Below, piece by piece: positions 34,339-42,191 of a stretch of 64,000 bases of DNA. Under the pieces are notes generated by a model that was not told the DNA's origin, did no database searches, and saw only the letters and a program-made list of their open reading frames with translations. The first letter of the stretch is position 1; every line of letters begins with the position of its first letter. The DNA comes from Chitinophaga eiseniae (GTDB lineage Bacteria > Bacteroidota > Bacteroidia > Chitinophagales > Chitinophagaceae): assembly GCF_900167135.1 (NCBI RefSeq), contig NZ_FUWZ01000009.1, positions 1-64,000 of the forward strand, read 5' to 3'. A program made the position numbers and the translations under genes.

Positions 34339-34680
34339 ATGAAAGACCCCACTGAATTTAAATTCCGGGAATCCGCAACGCTGGGCGTATTCAGCACCAA
34401 AGGCTTTGTGGACGGATTGTTGCCCGTATTGCGTGTTGTACATGAGCACGACGGGTACTGGCAGTTCCTGACCGCGGAGTTTATGAACGTTACGACAGAA
34501 GAAGAGCTGGCACGTGCTGAAGAGGGGGCGGTGCTGCTTTGTCTGCGGGATGTGATCGCGTTAGACGGGACGCTGAATGCACTGTATGACCTGCCCTGCG
34601 GGGAGTTTGCCGACAGAAAGTTTATCGGGGATGAATGGGTGCGCTCGGCATATGACGAGGAAGACGAATTAACAAGATAA
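34339..34680 (+). CDS. Small acidic protein, immunity-like, family not recognised
   Basis: 113 residues, strongly acidic, no signal peptide. The layout GYWQFLT ... VLLCLRDVIALDGTLNALYDLPCGEFADRKFIGDEW resembles small immunity-type proteins of polymorphic toxin loci, in which a half-buried WxF strand is followed by a DLP-G-A-R loop. I cannot name the family. It starts 6 bp after the Hcp-like gene and 14 bp before the DMP19 gene, so all three are cotranscribed. Confidence 0.55.
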   Translation: MKDPTEFKFRESATLGVFSTKGFVDGLLPVLRVVHEHDGYWQFLTAEFMNVTTEEELARAEEGAVLLCLRDVIALDGTLNALYDLPCGEFADRKFIGDEWVRSAYDEEDELTR

Positions 34681-34694
34681 AATCAGACGATAAT

Positions 34695-35204
34695 ATGGAG
34701 TTTTTACCTACTATCAGCAAGGAAGTAATAGCTGCTGCAGGCAGCGATGACTGGGCGTTTATTTATGCAGTGCTTGAACCGTACCAGGATGCCATTGAGG
34801 AAGCGGAGGAGGAAGAAACGATCCTTGATCAGCTGACGGATGACCAGCATACCCTGTTGATCTACGATGCGCTGTACGGACAGGTCACCAACGGTGGCTT
34901 TCTGCAGTTGATCCACAACGGCTACGGGCAGTTTGTTTTTGACGGTGTTTTTATAGAAGACCTCGGGAGATGGTCGCTGAACAAGACTGCAGCCTTGCTT
35001 ACAAAGGCTGAAGCCATTTATACCGGGCATAAAGCGTTCCTGGAACAGGAGCGCGAGCTTGAGGCTTTTTCCGCGCTTTATAAGGAGTTCACAGCGTTTG
35101 AGCCCCTGGATAATGCTTTTTATGATATCATGGACGAAGAAGTGGCCCGCTTCAGAAAGTACATTGAAACGAACCTGGCTTCGTTTGTAAAGGTGACAGC
35201 ATAG
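34695..35204 (+). CDS. DMP19 (DUF4375) family protein
   Basis: 169 residues, acidic, cytoplasmic. The diagnostic segment is YGQVTNGGFLQLIHNGYGQF (about 60-79), matching the NGGF-Q-NG core of the DMP19/DUF4375 family. Members are DNA-mimic-like or immunity-associated proteins found beside toxin genes; the exact role here is not known. It follows the acidic gene by 14 bp. Confidence 0.8.
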   Translation: MEFLPTISKEVIAAAGSDDWAFIYAVLEPYQDAIEEAEEEETILDQLTDDQHTLLIYDALYGQVTNGGFLQLIHNGYGQFVFDGVFIEDLGRWSLNKTAALLTKAEAIYTGHKAFLEQERELEAFSALYKEFTAFEPLDNAFYDIMDEEVARFRKYIETNLASFVKVTA

Positions 35205-35229
35205 TTTAGTACCGATAAATATTAACCGT

Positions 35230-35877
35230 ATGGACATTGAACAATACAAACAGCAATTTGACGAGCAGGACGCAGTGGGATGGGACTGTATCGACGGCGC
35301 TATGGAAAAGCTTTACCCGGGGCAGGAACCCAGGCATTATGCTCCGGGTTTATATTATGCCTTGGGTGGCGACAATCCCCTGGATGGCATCAGCGTTTAT
35401 GAAAGCCGGCAACAGGCCGATCACCTGCATTTTGTGACCTACGGTTTTTCTGAGCTTTATTATGATGAGGAGGCAGCGGGCGGAGAATTCAGCAAGTTCG
35501 GCTTTGAGCTCACGTTCAGGCTGAAGAAAGCCACCGAAACAGAAGATCCCAACTGGGCCTGTAATTTGCTGCAGAATATCGCCAAGTACGTGTTCAGTTC
35601 CGGCAGATGGTTTGAAGAATTTCATTTTATCCCGGCCAATGGCCCTATCAGGCTGGAATACGATACAGACATTACGGCCCTTGCTTTCATCAAAGACCCG
35701 GAGCTGGGAACAATCACCACGCCGCACGGTCAAGTCACTTTTCTGCAAATGGTAGGCATCACCACCAACGAATATGAGTCGCTGATGAAGAACCCTACTA
35801 CAGCGGAGTGTGAGCTGTTGCTGCAGCGGCTGCATGCTGAGAATGCGCTGCTGATCACCGATCTCGACAGGAAATAA
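35230..35877 (+). CDS. SUFU (suppressor of fused) domain protein
   Basis: 215 residues matching the bacterial SUFU-like domain: GLYYALGGDNPLDGISVYES, HFVTYGFSELYY, FGFELTFRLKKA, ANLLQNIAKYVFSSGRWF-like (here CNLLQNIAKYVFSSGRWF) and FLQMVGITTNEYE. In bacteria, SUFU proteins are established immunity proteins in polymorphic toxin loci. It is the last gene of the 33853-35877 cluster and is followed by a terminator. Confidence 0.88.
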   Translation: MDIEQYKQQFDEQDAVGWDCIDGAMEKLYPGQEPRHYAPGLYYALGGDNPLDGISVYESRQQADHLHFVTYGFSELYYDEEAAGGEFSKFGFELTFRLKKATETEDPNWACNLLQNIAKYVFSSGRWFEEFHFIPANGPIRLEYDTDITALAFIKDPELGTITTPHGQVTFLQMVGITTNEYESLMKNPTTAECELLLQRLHAENALLITDLDRK

Positions 35878-35914
35878 CGTATTTTTTATCCTTATATGAT
35901 AAAGCGGAAAAAAG

Positions 35915-35942
35915 GCCGGTCTTCAGGGACCGGCTTTTTTTT
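35915..35942 (+). terminator. Terminator of the Hcp-like/immunity cluster
   Basis: Stem GCCGGTC / GACCGGC (35915-35921 and 35928-35934), extended by A-T pairs, followed by eight T residues. Confidence 0.9.
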
Positions 35943-35964
35943 GCAAAAAATTACGGATGAGGTA

Positions 35965-35992
35965 AAACCTTTTCAAAAATCGCCCCGTATCT
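35965..35992 (+). promoter_or_regulatory. ECF-type promoter of the sigma/anti-sigma operon, copy 1
   Basis: AAAC (35965-35968), 17 bp, CGTATCT (35986-35992). This fits the AAC/CGT architecture of ECF promoters and is repeated before the ferritin operon at 37393-37420. The aligned spacers also share TTT and AAA in the same places. Start of the sigma gene lies 25 bp downstream. Confidence 0.7.
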
Positions 35993-36017
35993 AATACCAT
36001 CTGAGTGGATAATCGTA

Positions 36018-36560
36018 TTGAAGGAACTATCAACATATACCGAGCAAGAGCTGATTACTGCGTTGAAATTACGCAGGGAGGAGGCTTTTAATTACCTGTA
36101 CGATCATTATTCCGCTGCATTAAACGGCGTCATCCGTAACATTATCCCGGAAGTACATACCGCAACAGACCTCTTACAGGAAGTGTTCATTAAAATATGG
36201 CGGCAGATTGACAACTACGACCCTTCGAGGGGCAGGTTGTACACCTGGATGTTTACCATTGCAAGAACGGCGGCCATCGATCACGTGCGCAGCAAAAGCT
36301 GGCAAAATAGTTTGCGGAACAGCGAACTGACCGAGGGCAGTCAACAATTGGCGGATCACAACATTCTTCCTTCCGATGAGCTCGGCTTACGTAAAATTGT
36401 ACATACGCTGAAAGACGAACACAAGGCGGTATTGGAATTGTCTTACTTCCAGGGCTATACGCAGGAGGAAATCGCCCGGTTGATCAATATCCCTGTAAAC
36501 ACGGTCAAAACAAGAATCCGGGCTGCTATTTTGCAACTGAAAAAAAAGATAAAGCGATAA
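36018..36560 (+). CDS. ECF sigma factor (SigK-like)
   Basis: 180 residues starting at TTG 36018, since no ATG is available before region 2. Region 2 is at about 20-90 (TATDLLQEVFIKIWRQIDNYDPSRGRLYTWMFTIARTAAIDHVRSK) and region 4 at about 125-178 (YFQGYTQEEIARLINIPVNTVKTRIRAAI). The type with PSRGRLYTWM belongs to the SigK/RskA branch. It should be held by the anti-sigma factor encoded 1 bp downstream and probably transcribes its own operon and the ferritin operon through AAAC-N17-CGTATCT. Confidence 0.92.
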   Translation: MKELSTYTEQELITALKLRREEAFNYLYDHYSAALNGVIRNIIPEVHTATDLLQEVFIKIWRQIDNYDPSRGRLYTWMFTIARTAAIDHVRSKSWQNSLRNSELTEGSQQLADHNILPSDELGLRKIVHTLKDEHKAVLELSYFQGYTQEEIARLINIPVNTVKTRIRAAILQLKKKIKR

Positions 36561-36561
36561 C

Positions 36562-37359
36562 GTGGATATCAAGGCATACATAGAAAGTGGCATCATCGAG
36601 AGCTATGTCTTAGGCTTAGCTACTCCGCAGGAAGCGGATGAGCTGCAGCGTTTAAGCCAGACCTATCCTGAAATAGCAGCGGCGGTTGCCGGGGGGGAAC
36701 AGTGGCTCCGGGAAACTGCGGACCATTATGCGCTACCGGCCCCCGAGGAGCTGAAAACACAGTTGCTTGCTCGCCTGGAGCATGAGTTTCAACCGGAAAA
36801 ACAGGCGCCTGACCTACGCTACTACCGCAGGGACCTGTTTAAATACGCTGCCGCGGTACTATTGTTATTGCTCACTGTCAGCGGGTTACTGAATGTATAT
36901 CTGTATAACAACTATCGGAATGCCAGCCGTGATTTTGTCCGGCTTCAATCCGGGATCGACATGATGGCTGCAGACAACAAGGCCTTTCAGGCAAAACTGG
37001 CCGTTCTTGAACAGGACCTGCGGTTTATTACCGCCCCCGGAACAATAAAAGTGCCGCTGGCCGGTGTCTCCGGGAGGGAAGACTACTTTGCGACACTTTA
37101 CTGGAACACACAAACAAAAAACGTGTACCTGACTGCCAATCATCTGCCGGCGCCGGCGCCTGGGAAACAATATCAGTTGTGGGCGATAGTTGATGGAAAA
37201 CCCGTGTCTGCCGGGCTGTTAAATCCAAATTGTACCGACCTGTGCATGGTAACCCCGGTTCAGCAGGCGCAGGCATTTGCCATCACCCTAGAAAAGACCG
37301 GTGGGAATCCCACGCCCACATCGGACCAGATGGTTGTGTTGGGTAAAGTAAAGGCCTAA
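36562..37359 (+). CDS. RskA-type anti-sigma factor
   Basis: 265 residues from GTG 36562. The N-terminal anti-sigma segment (1-90; IESYVLGLATPQEADELQRL) lacks the H-x3-C-x2-C zinc site. One membrane helix spans 93-113, then a short coiled coil, then the periplasmic RskA domain (about 150-262) with AYFATLYWN-like, LPAPAPGKQYQLWAI and GKPVSAGLL. It binds the sigma factor and is normally removed by regulated proteolysis. It overlaps nothing but is directly coupled to the sigma gene. Confidence 0.9.
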   Translation: MDIKAYIESGIIESYVLGLATPQEADELQRLSQTYPEIAAAVAGGEQWLRETADHYALPAPEELKTQLLARLEHEFQPEKQAPDLRYYRRDLFKYAAAVLLLLLTVSGLLNVYLYNNYRNASRDFVRLQSGIDMMAADNKAFQAKLAVLEQDLRFITAPGTIKVPLAGVSGREDYFATLYWNTQTKNVYLTANHLPAPAPGKQYQLWAIVDGKPVSAGLLNPNCTDLCMVTPVQQAQAFAITLEKTGGNPTPTSDQMVVLGKVKA

Positions 37360-37392
37360 ACGAAATCTTCGTTCAAAAAATAATATCAACCC

Positions 37393-37420
37393 AAACTTTT
37401 AAACAAACTATCTCGTATCT
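37393..37420 (+). promoter_or_regulatory. ECF-type promoter of the ferritin-like operon, copy 2
   Basis: AAAC (37393-37396), 17 bp, CGTATCT (37414-37420), identical in both boxes and spacing to the copy before the sigma gene. The leader to the ATG at 37498 is about 70 nt and A+T-rich. Confidence 0.7.
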
Positions 37421-37497
37421 GATTATGTGTTTGGAGTTATAATAGTTAGTTATCCTGATTAATTACTGTTCATTTTTTAGCTTCTAATTTTATTCTT

Positions 37498-38208
37498 ATG
37501 GAAAACTTGCATCCGGTTTTGCCCTCTGCGGGCAATAATGACCGTCTATTGCCCGATAAGCTCGGCAGGAGAAAATTCCTTACTTATTGCGGCTTGGCAG
37601 CATCGGCCGCTACGTTGGCAGCCTGTAAAAAGGACAAGGATAATAACAATATGCCGCCTGCGGGTAGTATTGACCTGGGGATGGGAGACATTGGGATTCT
37701 TAATTATGCCTTTGCATTGGAGCAGCTGGAAGCCGCCTTTTACACACAGGTGGTCGCCAGTCCATATTCCGGAATAACTGCCGGCGAGCTTGCCTTGCTG
37801 ACCGACATCCGGGACCATGAAGTTGCGCACCGGGAGTTTTTTAAGGCAGCTTTAGGCACCAAAGCGATCGTGAGTCTCGAGGTAAACTTCTCCGCTGTCA
37901 ATTTCGGTAGCAGGGATAGTGTACTGGCTACTGCCAAAGCCTTCGAAGATCTTGGCGTTTCGGCCTATAATGGTGCAGGACAATTGATAACAGATCCTGC
38001 TTACCTGTTGCTGGCAGGTAAAATAGTTTCGGTAGAAGCGCGGCATGCAGCCTATATCCGTGATCTGATCAGCAACGGGTCTTTTGCGGATAATACCGTT
38101 GTCGATGCCAGTGGCCTGGATTTGGCCAGCAAACCCGCAGACGTGCTGATGGCGGCGAAGCCATTTTTGAAATCGGTATTATATGCGGGGAATCTGCCCA
38201 CGGCGTAA
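37498..38208 (+). CDS. Exported ferritin-like (Ferritin_2) lipoprotein
   Basis: 236 residues. The N-terminus carries a twin-arginine-like motif (RRKFLTYCG, 24-32) and a lipobox ending at C43 (LAAC), so it is probably exported folded by Tat and lipidated. The four-helix ferritin-like domain (about 60-230) shows metal-ligand candidates in LEQLEAAFY, IRDHEVAHREFF and SVEARHAAYIRDL, the E-xx-H pattern of Ferritin_2. Related domains occur in desiccation-related proteins. It is the first gene behind the second ECF-type promoter. Confidence 0.87.
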   Translation: MENLHPVLPSAGNNDRLLPDKLGRRKFLTYCGLAASAATLAACKKDKDNNNMPPAGSIDLGMGDIGILNYAFALEQLEAAFYTQVVASPYSGITAGELALLTDIRDHEVAHREFFKAALGTKAIVSLEVNFSAVNFGSRDSVLATAKAFEDLGVSAYNGAGQLITDPAYLLLAGKIVSVEARHAAYIRDLISNGSFADNTVVDASGLDLASKPADVLMAAKPFLKSVLYAGNLPTA

Positions 38209-38235
38209 TCTGTTTTATCTCATAAAAATAAAGTC

Positions 38236-39048
38236 ATGAACATACAAAATATTATCTCGGAAATAGCACAGTTCGATTCTGAGGTGTACGACCGTCTTGA
38301 CTCCCGCCGGGCTGCGATGCGGCAGTTTACCCGTTGGGGAGGCAGACTGGCACTGGCGGCGGTACCTTTTGCACTGGGCAGCATGTTTAAAAAAGCATAT
38401 GGCCAGTCTTCCGGCGGCGGTATAACAGCGGTACTCAACTATGCCCTGACGCTCGAATACCTTGAAGCGGAGTTTTATACGAAAGGCGCGGCTTCAGGAG
38501 TGGTACCGGCAGGGACACCGGCAGTGGGTGCCATTAACACTATCCGCGATCATGAGAACGCCCATGTGGTTTTTCTTAAAAATGCCCTCAATGCCATGGG
38601 CGCCACGCCGGTTCCTAAGCCTACTTTCGACTTTACCGCCGGCGGAGCATTCGCGAACATATTTTCCAATTACGATACCTTTCTGGCGGTAGCCCAGACA
38701 TTTGAAGACACCGGCGTCAGGGCTTATAAAGGGAGGGCGGCAGAGCTGATCACTAATAACGCCGTGCTCACGGCAGCGTTACAGATACATTCCGTGGAGG
38801 CCAGACATGCATCTCATATCCGCCAGATGCGGAAGGCGAGAGGAGCTGGTCTGAAGCCGTGGATTACCGGCAAAGATACGGGAGGGATTGGAGCGGCTGT
38901 GCAGGCCAGTTATAATGGCGAAGAACTGACGAACCAGGCGGGCGTCGATATCACCAAATTTGTAAGTGCCAATGCTGCCAGCGAAAGTTTTGACGAACCA
39001 CTCACTGCTGAGCAGGTACTGGCCATCGTAAAACCCTTTATTGTATAA
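38236..39048 (+). CDS. Exported ferritin-like (Ferritin_2) protein
   Basis: 270 residues, paralogue of the preceding product. RR at 24-25, MRQFTRWGG and a hydrophobic stretch (38-50) look like a Tat-type signal ending near YGQS; there is no lipobox cysteine. Ligand candidates are in LEYLEAEFYTKG, IRDHENAHVVFLKN and SVEARHASHIRQM. A C-terminal extension of about 55 residues is not shared. It follows the first ferritin gene by 27 bp and probably works with it in the periplasm. Confidence 0.87.
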   Translation: MNIQNIISEIAQFDSEVYDRLDSRRAAMRQFTRWGGRLALAAVPFALGSMFKKAYGQSSGGGITAVLNYALTLEYLEAEFYTKGAASGVVPAGTPAVGAINTIRDHENAHVVFLKNALNAMGATPVPKPTFDFTAGGAFANIFSNYDTFLAVAQTFEDTGVRAYKGRAAELITNNAVLTAALQIHSVEARHASHIRQMRKARGAGLKPWITGKDTGGIGAAVQASYNGEELTNQAGVDITKFVSANAASESFDEPLTAEQVLAIVKPFIV

Positions 39049-39079
39049 ACCATCATTTCTCACTTTTATCTTAATAGTT

Positions 39080-39484
39080 ATGAAAAAAGCAATTATCCTG
39101 TTGGCCGTATGTCTGCCAATTTCGATGCAGTTCGCAGCAGGTATGTCATCTGTTTCAAGGACCGATATGCCTGTTGTTGTAGTGCGTGACTGGACCAAAT
39201 CCGCCACTGCTACCTGGCCGGCCATGAAAGACGGTAAAACGCTGTGGTACAAGCTCGACAAAAAAGCTGGCCTCTGGTGGAGCGCGGACGGAAAAAAATG
39301 GGCTGCCGTTAAGGAAGGGGCCTGGATGGACAAAGACGGCAAATGGCTCAAGATACACGAACACAAACTGGTGTGGAGCACAGACGGCAAGTCATGGTCA
39401 GAAGTACCCGAATGGAAGTGGGAAGGATCCGACGGCAAGTGGTACAAATTCGATAACAACTGGACCCTGTGGGTGAATGAATAG
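39080..39484 (+). CDS. Exported tryptophan-rich DGK-repeat protein
   Basis: 134 residues from ATG 39080; the frame is open upstream but overlaps the ferritin gene. A signal peptide (1-20) precedes a short chain with 15 tryptophans and five DGK copies (KDGKT, ADGKK, KDGKW, TDGKS, SDGKW) spaced 13-21 residues apart, each with W just before or after. The repeats probably form successive beta-hairpins, like some envelope- or sugar-binding repeats. No family is recognised. It is the last gene of the ECF-driven operon. Confidence 0.72.
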   Translation: MKKAIILLAVCLPISMQFAAGMSSVSRTDMPVVVVRDWTKSATATWPAMKDGKTLWYKLDKKAGLWWSADGKKWAAVKEGAWMDKDGKWLKIHEHKLVWSTDGKSWSEVPEWKWEGSDGKWYKFDNNWTLWVNE

Positions 39485-39521
39485 GCACAGGCCCTGATTT
39501 TTTTTGACGGCGATCCATGGA

Positions 39522-39562
39522 AAAGGGCTGCACCAAAAGTGAAAACTTTTGGCCAGCCCTTT
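39522..39562. terminator. Two-part hairpin between convergent operons
   Basis: AAAGGGCTG (39522-39530) pairs with CAGCCCTTT (39554-39562), and inside it CCAAAAGT pairs with ACTTTTGG around a GAAA tetraloop (39541-39544). It lies between the convergent units ending at 39484 and 39650 and probably terminates the first. The T run behind it is weak. Confidence 0.7.
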
Positions 39563-39649
39563 ATAATTATGCAGAGCGGCAGCGTGTCCCGGATGATGTG
39601 GAGTCACTGCTGACCTGCCTCTACGGAGCGCATTGGGGTAGCGATGATT

Positions 39650-40357
39650 TTATTTCGGTGTTGTTATTTTGATAACAGGCGTATAGTTGTAATACCCTGC
39701 AGGATTGTCCTGTCCCCCGATCCGTGCGGCGGCCCGGATATAGTATACACTACCGGATTTGAGGCCGGTGAATGTTTTCTCGTAAATAGTGGCTTCCACG
39801 GTCGCATCGGGTATGTTCTGCACATCCTGTATGTCATTCAGCGTATAGCTGTTGACGTCAATACCTTCGGTGGTGCCGATAACAGCTACCAGTCTTGCTA
39901 TTTTCTGCGTGTTGCCGTTGTGTTTAACACTATACTTCACCGTTACACTGTTGTTGGTGACATTGCCGGTGATTGCCGTTACTTTCAGGAATGGCGTTAC
40001 GGGGATGTTTTTTTGGGTATTGGCGGCAATGTCCACCACCAGCGTATCCCTGTAATAGAAAGGCCCTTCAGCCACGATACGGTATTTCCCGGTAAAGAGC
40101 AGGTTGTTGGCGTAGGAACCGTCAGGATGCACTGCCGTATTGATCGGATTGGGGTTGCTGCTGCTGTATCCTACCTGGTAATAGCGGATCACGGCGCCGT
40201 TAAATGTTTGCACAGGCACGGCTTCGTTGGTTTTGATGTCCGTGAGCCGGCCTTGTATGCTGGCATCGGGCGCGGCGTAATTGTCTTTCTTGCATCCGGT
40301 GAACGCTGCGCTGCCCAGCAGGAGCGCCATACAGCTATTGATGAGATGTTGTTTCAT
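39650..40357 (-). CDS. DUF3823 surface lipoprotein of the second SusCD locus
   Basis: 235 residues with a lipoprotein signal (C22 in AAFTGCKKD). Two beta-sandwich parts follow: SIQGRLTDIKTNEAVPVQTF ... YYQVGYSSSNPNPINTAVHPDGSYANNLLFTGKYRIVAEGPF, then VTAITGNVTNNSVTVKYSV. This is the DUF3823 layout, a regular third gene of SusCD operons that is thought to bind substrate at the surface. It lies 22 bp after susD. Confidence 0.85.
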   Translation of the reverse strand: MKQHLINSCMALLLGSAAFTGCKKDNYAAPDASIQGRLTDIKTNEAVPVQTFNGAVIRYYQVGYSSSNPNPINTAVHPDGSYANNLLFTGKYRIVAEGPFYYRDTLVVDIAANTQKNIPVTPFLKVTAITGNVTNNSVTVKYSVKHNGNTQKIARLVAVIGTTEGIDVNSYTLNDIQDVQNIPDATVEATIYEKTFTGLKSGSVYYIRAAARIGGQDNPAGYYNYTPVIKITTPK

Positions 40358-40379
40358 GTGTTGGTCCTTTTTGTTTTAG

Positions 40380-42173
40380 TTAGAAACCCGGGTTTTGCAC
40401 GAGGTTGCTGTTCTTATCGATCTCGCCGGTAGGGATTCGCTGATAGTACATCCGGGAGAGGAAGGTGCGGGTGTTTTTCGGCGCCGGCACGATCTGGAAG
40501 GTGTATTTCATATCGGCAGGGGATTTCCCGTTTTCCCACATGAGCCAGGGGTACAATGCATGGAACTGCGTATTGTTCAGCAGGTCGGTAGCGATGCGCC
40601 AGCGGCAGATGTCCCACCATCTGTGGTTTTCGAAGGCCAGTTCCACCTGGCGTTCGTGGCGTACCTGGTCACGGGTAATGCTGCTGAGGGTTTTGATGCC
40701 TGCGCGGTCGCGCAGCAGGTTGATGGCGCCCAGCGCTTCGGCCGTTTTCCCCAGCTCAATAGCGGCTTCTGCGTAGTTCAGCAGTACTTCACCATATCGG
40801 AATACGATCCAGGGGGTGGTAGAACGGCCATCTGCCAGTCTGTTGACAGGGTCCATGAATTTTTTTACATAGAAACCTGTTTTGGTAGGATCGCCACTGA
40901 GCAGCGGGCCGTCCTTGCCTACGCGAGGGATGCTGTGGGCGCCGCTGCCATAGGTGTCAGTGAGGTTGGCGGCGGTGAACTGTACGCCATTGTCTATCAC
41001 GCCTCTTCTCAGTTCCACGACGCCGCCCTGCCAGGGAGCACCCGGGTACAGGATGCTGGCCAGAAAGCGGGGATCTTTGTCTTTAAACAGATCGGCGGTG
41101 CTATTATACACGATAGGGTTACCGGTTGCATCTTTTACTTTCAGTTTCCCCGGCGAACCGTCAGTGTATTCAAAGCTTTCCACCAGCTCCAGCGTGGGAT
41201 TGGTAGCGCAGCCGTAGTCTACTTTGAAACTCTGTGGCGCGTTATAGAAGTCGAAGCCATGTGCCAGGTCGGGCGACTGGTACGTTTTCACGAAAATGAC
41301 TTCCTTGTTTTTATCCAGGTCGGCGCCGGTGATGAACAGCTGCTGGAAGTTGGTGGTTTTATCACCATTGCCGTTAAACAATTGGAATTTTCCGGAGCTG
41401 ATGATTTTCTGTGCGGCGTCGTAGGCTTTTTGCCAGTAGCCGTTTGCGTTAGCCGCAATGCCAACGACACCGCCGAGTTGCACGGAGCCGTATTTCGCAA
41501 TAGATGCTGCATACAGCATGGCCCGGCATTTTAAGGCGAGGGCGGCGTAGCGGGTGGCGCGGTAACGGTTATCAGCGTTATAGGCTTCCGGCAGCTGGTC
41601 GGTGATGGCGTCCAGCTCGGAAGCGATAAAGTCATAAACTTCCTGTTCTTTGTTGCGCGGCACTTTCAGCGCTTCGGGATCGCCGTTGTACTGCTGTACT
41701 TTGGTGATCAGGGGCACGCCGCCGTAACGTTTTACGAGAGAGAAATAGTAGAACGCCCTCACGAAGCGTGCTTCTGCAAGGAAACCGGCTTTTTGTTCAG
41801 CGGAGATGTTTGGGGCATCAGGGATTTTCTCGATGAAATCGTTGACATTTCTCACGTAATTGTACTGCCACCAGGCGAACATTTCATCGCCGAGGATGGG
41901 ATCGAGGGTAGCGCCCCAGCTGTAGGAGCGTACTGCTTCGTCGCTGGCCTGGCTGGGGAAAGCGGCCTGGTTGCCTTCTACCCAGTAGTCGAAAGCTTCC
42001 GTTTGCATCCTGCTGTAAAGGTTGGCGGTCAGCGCCTGTACGCCGGAAACGGAACCATAGGCGGCATCATCGGAGATGATGTCCTGTGCTTTTCTTTCCA
42101 GGAAATCTTTGTTGCAGGAGGCCGACAGCGTCAGCAGCAGCGCAAGGGATATCTGTTTGTGTATTTTTCTCAT
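40380..42173 (-). CDS. SusD/RagB surface lipoprotein
   Basis: 597 residues. The lipidated cysteine is C20 (LLTLSASCNKDF). SusD helices are clear (AEARFVRAFYYFSLVKRYGGVPLI), as is the C-terminal RHERQVELAFENHRWWDICRW. The ending NSNLVQNPGF is usual. It forms the lid of the SusC barrel encoded upstream, 18 bp away. No enzyme genes accompany the pair. Confidence 0.93.
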   Translation of the reverse strand: MRKIHKQISLALLLTLSASCNKDFLERKAQDIISDDAAYGSVSGVQALTANLYSRMQTEAFDYWVEGNQAAFPSQASDEAVRSYSWGATLDPILGDEMFAWWQYNYVRNVNDFIEKIPDAPNISAEQKAGFLAEARFVRAFYYFSLVKRYGGVPLITKVQQYNGDPEALKVPRNKEQEVYDFIASELDAITDQLPEAYNADNRYRATRYAALALKCRAMLYAASIAKYGSVQLGGVVGIAANANGYWQKAYDAAQKIISSGKFQLFNGNGDKTTNFQQLFITGADLDKNKEVIFVKTYQSPDLAHGFDFYNAPQSFKVDYGCATNPTLELVESFEYTDGSPGKLKVKDATGNPIVYNSTADLFKDKDPRFLASILYPGAPWQGGVVELRRGVIDNGVQFTAANLTDTYGSGAHSIPRVGKDGPLLSGDPTKTGFYVKKFMDPVNRLADGRSTTPWIVFRYGEVLLNYAEAAIELGKTAEALGAINLLRDRAGIKTLSSITRDQVRHERQVELAFENHRWWDICRWRIATDLLNNTQFHALYPWLMWENGKSPADMKYTFQIVPAPKNTRTFLSRMYYQRIPTGEIDKNSNLVQNPGF

Positions 42174-42191
42174 GGTGAATAGTTAAGAGGA

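Noticed and set aside
39517..39672. Open frame of 51 codons from ATG 39517 with a protein-like translation
   Set aside because: It runs through the two-part hairpin at 39522-39562 and into the end of the DUF3823 gene; the hairpin explains the sequence better and no family is recognised.
40395..41534. 379-codon open frame antisense to susD of the second locus
   Set aside because: Same reason: the SusD frame has all family motifs and the antisense product has none.
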